A DNA stretch of 64,000 nucleotides, taken from assembly GCA_016858145.1 (NCBI GenBank), contig JAEHOE010000030.1, forward strand, positions 248,001-312,000, given 5' to 3'. Made by a program: the position numbers and the translations under genes. Every line of letters begins with the position of its first letter. Position 1 is the stretch's first letter. This document shows, one piece after another, positions 58,691-64,000 of this stretch. Source of the stretch: Edaphochlamys debaryana. Taxonomy: Eukaryota; Chlorophyta; Chlorophyceae; Chlamydomonadales. The notes under the pieces are model-generated. The model ran no database searches and had not been told where the DNA came from. It saw only the letters and a program-made list of their open reading frames with translations.

Positions 58691-61536
58691 ATGGCGGACG
58701 CCCCGCCCACCCCGCAGCCGGACCCCGCCGATCCTGCTGTGGAGGACCAAAAGCAGTCAGCCACGCAAAGCATGGATGACACGTCGGCGGCGGGCGGCAC
58801 GGTTGGGCCCAAGGATCTTGGCGGCGCCCCATCCACCGAATCCCCTGCAAACGGCGACCGGCAAGGGGAGACCCTCATCGGCGAGGCCTCGTCCTCCGGC
58901 TCCGGCCCCCTGCCGCCTGGCTACGTGCGGGTGACGGTGTGCCTGCCGGGAAAGGCGGGCCGCCCTGCCATTGACGACCTGCCCATCGAGGTGCGGCCTG
59001 CTTGACAACTCGTGGGTCCCCCCACGGAGCTCGCATCAGCCTGCCTGCGGGGCTGCTGAGGGATCGTCCGCTTGTCCGTGTAGCTTTCAGCTTCCTGGGC
59101 TTCTGGCTCCCGCTATATCCTGGCCTATCCCCCGGCCAGGGAGCTCTCCTCTGCGCGATGCTCGTGCTGCTCGAAACCGACCCTGTGCTCGACCGTGTCA
59201 AAGTCTTCACCAGCCCCTCGCTGCCTTCCGCAGGTCCTCGCCTGCCACTCCTTCGCTGACGTCTGCGCGGCGGCCCTCGCCCGCCTCCACAGCGACCAGG
59301 CGCCCCCTCGGGGCTGCCCCATGCAGGTGCGGTGCCTGCACGCTCGGGGCTTAGTCATCATCCGTATGACACCGCACATATTGGCGCCATGCACAGAGCT
59401 TGAGGTCGGAGCCCTCTGAAGCGAGCAGCCGTTTTCCCGCCCCGCTCTGCAACCTCCCACACAACACCGCGCCAGCCGGATCCGCCGAGTGCCTGGCCGG
59501 ACCGCCCCACCCCCACCCTCCTCCTCTCCCCTCTCGCTTCTCATCCTACCCGCCCCTTCCCCCTCCTGCTGTCCCGCGCCCCCTACCCCCCACTCCCCAG
59601 GGCTATCTGGTCGTAGGGCACGTGGAGGTGCCCCTGTCTGACCTGGACGCGCCCGCACGTGCCGCACTGCGGGGCTTCCCGGCCGACTCGGGGTTGCGGT
59701 TCGACCTGGGGGTGCCCAGCGGGACGGGCCGCACGGCCCGCGCCAGGCCCCTGGGCTCCAAGCGCCCGCCGCGGCCCTGGGCGCACCGGCTGCTGGCGGC
59801 GGCCGTGAACGTGGCCAAGGTGGGCCGGGTCTCTTGTGTGGGGGTTGGCTGCGGGGGTGCCGGGAGCGGGCGGGGGCTTTGTGGGCATGTGTCGCGGCTG
59901 AGGGCGGCACGGCGCGAAGCGCCTGCGCAAGGCCGGTCTGGAAAGGGGTGTTGAACTGAGGGCTGCGTGGCTGTTGTCTTAGCCATGTGTGTGCGCGTCA
60001 GGGCACCTCCACGCCAGGCCGGGAGTGGCTTGAGTCATCGGGCGTGCCAGGAGCGCACCGGGGCACCTGCACGCCGGGCGCCGCGCATGCAGCACCAGTG
60101 ACCAGTCCCCCACCGGCCACATCCGCCCACACGCCCACCGACACCCCCTTCTCAACCCCACCCTCTCCACCCTCTTCCCCCCGTCTCGTACGGCACGTAC
60201 GGCATGTACGGCAGGTGGTCGTGGCGGTGGAGGTGGCGGCGATCGTCCGCACGCTGGCCTCGGAGGCCTCGGACCGCCTGCGGGGCCGCCGGGGCGCCTG
60301 GGGCGGCGGCGGCGGGGGCGAGTCCTCCGGCCCCGGCTCTGACACGGAGGCTGCCATGGACGCGGTGGCGGAGTACGTGGCGGGGCGGGCCGAGATGGAC
60401 GTCCTGCGCGGGTGAGCGGGGTGGCGGGGCGGAAGTGTGGAAGCGTGGAAGTGCCCGTAGGGCGGGGGGGAAGGGGCGGGAAGGGGCATGCGCGGGGAGC
60501 GGATGGGCGGGACGTCAGCGCGTGGGGCCCAGGCTCCGAGGCTGGTGGCAGCTTTGCAGCCTCAGCGTTTGCCCGGCTGCCTGTCGCCGGTAACTAGGCC
60601 TCAGCGGTGGCGATAGCTGGGCCCAGTGCCGGTATGCTACTGCGTCGATGATTGGATGCGCCGTGGCTGTGGGCCATGCCCGTGCGGGGCGCGCGGGTTT
60701 GCCCGCTGGGAGCTGTCTTCCAGTCGCCTGGGATCCCGGCCCCCGCCCGGCCCCTGTCACTGCAACGACTGCCTGTGCCGGGCTGTCCGTGACACAAGCT
60801 CCTTCGTCGCTTAGCTTGGGCCCCGCCCTTCCTCTGGCCCTTTAAATGCTCCGACCCGGCAGGCACGAGCCTCGGCGGGTTCGCGAGGCACTGGAGGCCA
60901 TTGACACGGAGGTTGTGGAGCAGGTGGGGAGGCACGGGGGGGGGGGGCAACGGTTGGCAGGCAGGGACTGCAGATGGGCCCGAGTGGTTTGGGAGACCTG
61001 GGTGGAAGGTTAGCAGGGGGGTGGTAAAGGGTGCGCAAGGGCCGGAGGCTCGAGTGCGGGTGGCTCTGGGCATGCCTTCGGGCATGACAAGCGGCTTACG
61101 TGGCAGGGGGGGATCAGGCATCCGGCAGACAGGATCTCGATTTCAGTGACCACATCCCTCACTTCTGCCTGCCCCAACCCCCTATTTCTGTCCTTCTCCT
61201 GCCGCCTACCAGTTGGGGGTTGAGGACGTCCGGGGCACTCGCGAGGCGGTGCGGACGCTCCTGTCAGCGCTCCGGGAGGACGAGCAAGCGGCAGAGGCGG
61301 CTGTGGCGGCGGGCGCTGAGGCAGGAGCCACGGGCGGGACGGCAGTGCGTGGGCCGTCGAGGGGCGCAGGAGCCACTCCAGGGCCCGCGTCTGGGTCAGG
61401 CGGGGGAGCGGGTAAGGAGTCCGCAGCGGCGGCCGGCAGGGCGGCTTCGGAGGAGGGGCCACAGGCGCCGTTGCCTGGATTTGGGCCCGCTGCTGGGGCG
61501 GGAGGCACGGGTAGCCGGGGGCGTGGCGGGCGGTGA
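58691..61536 (+). CDS. Hypothetical protein, 397 aa, 6 exons
   Basis: Exons 58691-58990, 59234-59326, 59601-59819, 60215-60411, 60863-60923 and 61213-61536 join in phase to 398 codons including the TGA. No family was recognised. Residues 1-80 are acidic and Pro/Ser/Gly-rich, probably disordered. Residues about 78-205 look folded (YVRVTVCLPGKAG, ACHSFADVCAAALARLH, GYLVVGHVEVPLSDLD, LRFDLGVPSG), with alternating hydrophobic strands. Residues 205-300 are predicted mostly helical (VAVEVAAIVRTLASEA, AVAEYVAGRAEMDVLR, REALEAIDTEVVEQLG). The tail is Ala/Gly-rich. No signal peptide or membrane segment is visible. The stop overlaps a donor-like GGCG/GTGAGG, so another 3' exon cannot be excluded. It shares its promoter region with the F-box/JmjC gene. 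Confidence 0.7.
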
Positions 61537-62545
61537 GGATGTCACCGACGCACATTGGTATTTCCATGCCCGGGTGTACGTGCACAGGTCTCTTGCAGAG
61601 ATAGTAGTGTGCTCGTGCGATGGCCACCTGCCGTATCCTGGGCTTTCATCGTCCTTGACATAAGTCCTGGCAGTCCTGGGGGGAGGGATGTCCGGTGTGC
61701 CAGCTTATGCCTGCTTGAGGCGAGTGAAAGTCGGCCTGTGTTGAGAACTGTGTTGGATTAAAGCAAAATGCAACGCGAGTGTCCAGGGCGCGCACAGCTC
61801 CCGCGTTGGATGCACGGTGCTGTAGGCTGTCCGGAAGTGGGCCTCTCTCGCACCTTGCCAACATTCAAGCCCATGGCATGGGTGCAAGCGTGGCTGTTTG
61901 GTGCAATAAGTAACACAGCTTCAACGTCGGCCCGGGCTCAGGCTGCGCACGCGGCTGTGTCGGCTACCGGTGTGTCAAGTTGCAGGGGATGCAGGGGCAA
62001 GCAGAAGTGCAAGGGGCCAGCCCGGGGCAAGGAACTGTTCGCACTTCAAGGTGTAACGGCAGGTCGGAGCTGCCCCTTCCACTGCTGCTGCTAGCCCTGA
62101 GCCCTGTCCCCGCGGGCCGCGCTTCTACGCACGGCCCTCCCCTTCCCTCAATCGGAGTGTGTACCTTGCTGCTTGTGGGCTGCAAGGCGGCCACGCGCTG
62201 CGCCCCCACAGTCATTCGCTTCTTGCTGTCCCCAGTTCCCAGGGTCTTCGATACGCCTGCGGAGGGTCCCAGATGGGGCATGGGGGGGTTGAAGACATCA
62301 ACGTAGCGCGAGGCGCCTTGTTGTGGGCGTAGGGCGTGTGTCGCAAACTACGCAGACTTGTGGGCACCCTACCTCAGTTTCGTCGTCGCCTGTGGAAAGG
62401 GAGGGCCCGCGAGGGCAAGGAGGCAAGGGATCTCGCAGGTGGACACGCACAAGAGTTACGGAAAGGGAGGGAGGGCGAGTCGCCGGGGTCGGCAAGCCCT
62501 CGCGTAAGGGTGTTAGCGAGCAGAGCCCAGAGAGACATGGGGGGG
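61537..62545. other. 3' flank of the 58691 gene and intergenic DNA
   Basis: Up to about 62056 this is probably 3' UTR of the gene ending at 61536. No other supported feature was seen before the mobile element. Confidence 0.5.
62052..62056 (+). terminator. TGTAA poly(A) signal for the 58691 gene
   Basis: First plus-strand TGTAA after the stop at 61536, giving a 3' UTR of about 0.5 kb, a normal size for green algae. Confidence 0.55.
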
Positions 62546-62553
62546 ACCGTGAC
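62546..62553. repeat. Target-site duplication, left copy
   Basis: ACCGTGAC, identical to 62961-62968 on the other side of the hAT-type element. Confidence 0.88.
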
Positions 62554-62960
62554 CAGGGTTGCCAATACGTATCAGTCCCCGTATTGATACGGATACATAT
62601 TAATACGGATACGGCCTCGCGCTGCCGTATTAATACGGCATGCGGCGCGGGGGTACCGGCCGGGCAGCCGGGGGCCGGCGGAGGGGGGGGGGGGGTAACG
62701 TGGTGTGGAGTGCGTCGATCGGCAGCTTAGCCGTCTGTTCCGCCGTAGCCGATGCCCTACGCATTCCCTGGGCTTCTACGTGAACGCGGAGCGCATTCGC
62801 TCATGCACAAGGCGGCAGTATGGGCTGCCGTACGCTGCCGTATTAATACGGCTGGGCGCCGCCGTATTGAAGCCGTATTAAGCCGTATTAGCGAGGAGGG
62901 GGCCGTCTTGCGTATTAATACGCGTTTTGGCACCGGGGGCTGCCGTATTGTGCAACCCTG
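62554..62960. mobile_element. Non-autonomous hAT-type MITE, 407 bp, with target-site duplication
   Basis: The left end reads CAGGGTTGCCAATACG. The right end, reverse-complemented, reads CAGGGTTGCACAATACGG, giving imperfect terminal inverted repeats of about 17 bp. ACCGTGAC stands directly outside both ends (62546-62553 and 62961-62968), a perfect 8-bp target duplication. CAGGG-type termini with 8-bp duplications are the hallmark of the hAT superfamily. There is no transposase frame, so the element is non-autonomous. Its interior is built of palindromes of CCGTATTAATACGG type plus a long G tract near 62680-62696. The terminal repeats themselves run into the same CGTATT motif. The intact duplication points to a recent insertion. 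Confidence 0.88.
62576..62925. repeat. Internal palindrome cluster of the hAT-type element
   Basis: CCGTATTAATACGG-like palindromes and half-sites occur near 62579-62612, 62631-62640, 62841-62851, 62866-62890 and 62910-62922. They are found in two groups flanking a GC-rich centre, so either half can pair with itself or with the other. Confidence 0.75.
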
Positions 62961-62968
62961 ACCGTGAC
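62961..62968. repeat. Target-site duplication, right copy
   Basis: ACCGTGAC, identical to 62546-62553. Confidence 0.88.
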
Positions 62969-63538
62969 ACGGTGACGCGGATGTTTCCGCGGAACCGACC
63001 AGAGGGTCCGCAATGCCCGGTGCCCGGCAGTGCCCGGTGGGAAGGGTAATGCGGCTGCACGGGAGCAGCTGCAGCAGCACGGCTATGCTACTTCAGCAGC
63101 ACGGCTATACTAGAGTGACCGGCATGCTGGTGCTGGCGTTGAAGGTGCAGAGCTGAGCGGAGTGGCGGGGTGGGGGAATGAGAAACGGGGACGTGGTGGG
63201 CAGGGTGAATGGGACGGTCGGGACCCGGGAGTGCCCCAACTGCTGCGGGTTGCGCAGAGGGCCGTGGCTTGGTAAGGGGGAGACTTTAAGAGTGTTCTTC
63301 GACACTCCTCTCGTCCTCTGTCCATGCGTCCAATGAAGCGAGGGGCCATTCCGGCAGGGAGTCCGCCCACGTCCACCTCGCTTTCCGCAGCCCTGCCAAC
63401 GTGTTATGGACCCTTGCGTTCAAGTCGGCACGGGAAGGCAGCACTGACAATGCTGGTTGCGGAGGATATCCTCAAGTGAGCTACATTACGAGCGGCAGGT
63501 GAGTATATGAGCGGCGGGGTGACTGAAGCCGTGAAGGC
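62969..63538. other. Intergenic DNA right of the mobile element
   Basis: No coding or RNA feature recognised apart from a short two-copy repeat at 63072-63112. Confidence 0.5.
63072..63112. repeat. Two-copy tandem repeat CAGCAGCACGGCTAT(G/A)CTA
   Basis: Copies at 63072-63090 and 63096-63112, with one mismatch in the compared core. Confidence 0.7.
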
Positions 63539-63543
63539 TTACA
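63539..63543 (-). terminator. TGTAA poly(A) signal beside the 63559 stop
   Basis: Minus-strand TGTAA starting 16 nt after the TAG at 63559-63561. It supports a minus-strand gene end here, though the 3' UTR would be unusually short. Confidence 0.4.
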
Positions 63544-63558
63544 GAGGACCTACACCAC

Positions 63559-63855
63559 CTACACCTCCTCCATCGCCAGCACCTCCTGCCCCGCCGGCCC
63601 CTGCTTGACCAGGCGGTAGCACACCGCCGACCCCGCCTTGCCCGCCTTCCCATCCAGCCACACCCTCGCGTCCGGGTACTTGTCCGCGAAGGCGGGCAGG
63701 AGGCACACGCCCGCCACGCGGCACGGGTCATCCCCGTTCTTCGCGTTGGCAGCGCCGTGCCCCACAATGCTGTGCAGGTACAGGCGCCGCCCCACCTCCT
63801 CTTTCTGGCGCTGCGGGCGCTGCGAGCGAAGTGCTGCTGCTGCTGGACAGGCCAT
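63559..63855 (-). CDS. Small hypothetical protein or 3' exon of a gene entering from the right
   Basis: From ATG 63855 the frame gives 98 residues and ends at TAG 63559. It is not recognised. The second half looks like real protein (LYLHSIVGHGAANAKN, DDPCRVAGVCLLPAFAD, YPDARVWLDGKAG, GSAVCYRLVKQG), with three cysteines and no low complexity. The first 20 residues are Ala/Arg/Gln-rich and contain acceptor-like CGCAG motifs, so the true start may be an upstream exon right of the window edge. A TGTAA lies just beyond the stop. Confidence 0.4.
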   Translation of the reverse strand: MACPAAAALRSQRPQRQKEEVGRRLYLHSIVGHGAANAKNGDDPCRVAGVCLLPAFADKYPDARVWLDGKAGKAGSAVCYRLVKQGPAGQEVLAMEEV

Positions 63856-63950
63856 AATGGGCGGCTGGGGCCGCGCGGACCAGCGCGTGGCGGCAGTGAG
63901 AGGCGGCGGCACTGCGGAGCACTGCGAGCGGTGTCATGTGTGCTACAAAA

Positions 63951-63970
63951 TGCTATGCTATGCTATGCTA
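63951..63970. repeat. (TGCTA)4 microsatellite
   Basis: Four perfect pentamers near the right end of the window. Confidence 0.9.
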
Positions 63971-64000
63971 TCATAATGATACTCTAGAGTCTGTGATTAG

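Noticed and set aside
1..64000. tRNA, rRNA, bacterial operons, prophage, autonomous transposon or reverse transcriptase
   Set aside because: None seen. All strong coding signals are spliced algal nuclear genes, and the only mobile element recognised is the non-autonomous hAT-type one.

Overview
The window is nuclear DNA from a green alga, most likely a volvocine of the Chlamydomonas type. It is GC-rich. Its genes are cut into many short exons with GTGAG/GTGCG-type donors, proteins carry Pro/Ser- and Ala/Gly-rich stretches, and TGTAA motifs (the green-algal poly(A) signal) lie downstream of some genes. The families present are also typical of these algae: TmcB-like PAS/TPR membrane proteins, SRCR-domain proteins and proline-rich cell-wall-type proteins. 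There is no sign of prokaryotic organisation.

Layout, left to right. (1) 58-13852 and about 17309-33457, minus strand: two tandem, closely related giant genes for TmcB-like multi-pass membrane proteins with PAS domains, each with more than 50 exons. The first runs off the left edge. About 3.4 kb of apparently non-coding DNA separates them. (2) 35194-37588 and 39273-41802, minus strand: a second tandem pair, secreted SRCR-domain proteins of 406 and 510 aa, whose exon structures I could close in frame. (3) 43586-51820, minus strand: a secreted 1277-aa protein with a long SPP-rich region and five repeated six-cysteine PAN/Apple-like modules joined by proline-rich linkers. (4) 53494-58454, minus strand: a 694-aa F-box plus JmjC protein with a complete Fe(II) triad. 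(5) 58691-61536, plus strand: a 397-aa protein of unknown function, divergent from the JmjC gene across 236 bp. (6) 62554-62960: a 407-bp non-autonomous hAT-type element with terminal inverted repeats and a perfect 8-bp target duplication. (7) 63559-63855, minus strand: a small unrecognised reading frame ending next to a TGTAA signal.

Together the left 52 kb is a one-strand array of genes for surface or extracellular proteins: two sensor-like membrane proteins, two SRCR proteins and one PAN/Apple wall-type protein. Two of the three families are present as tandem pairs. The right part holds a probable nuclear oxygenase and an unknown gene. Exon models were made by hand from splice motifs, reading-phase continuity and comparison of the paralogues. 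They close in phase from ATG to stop for five genes. The 3' end of the second TmcB-like gene is unresolved.
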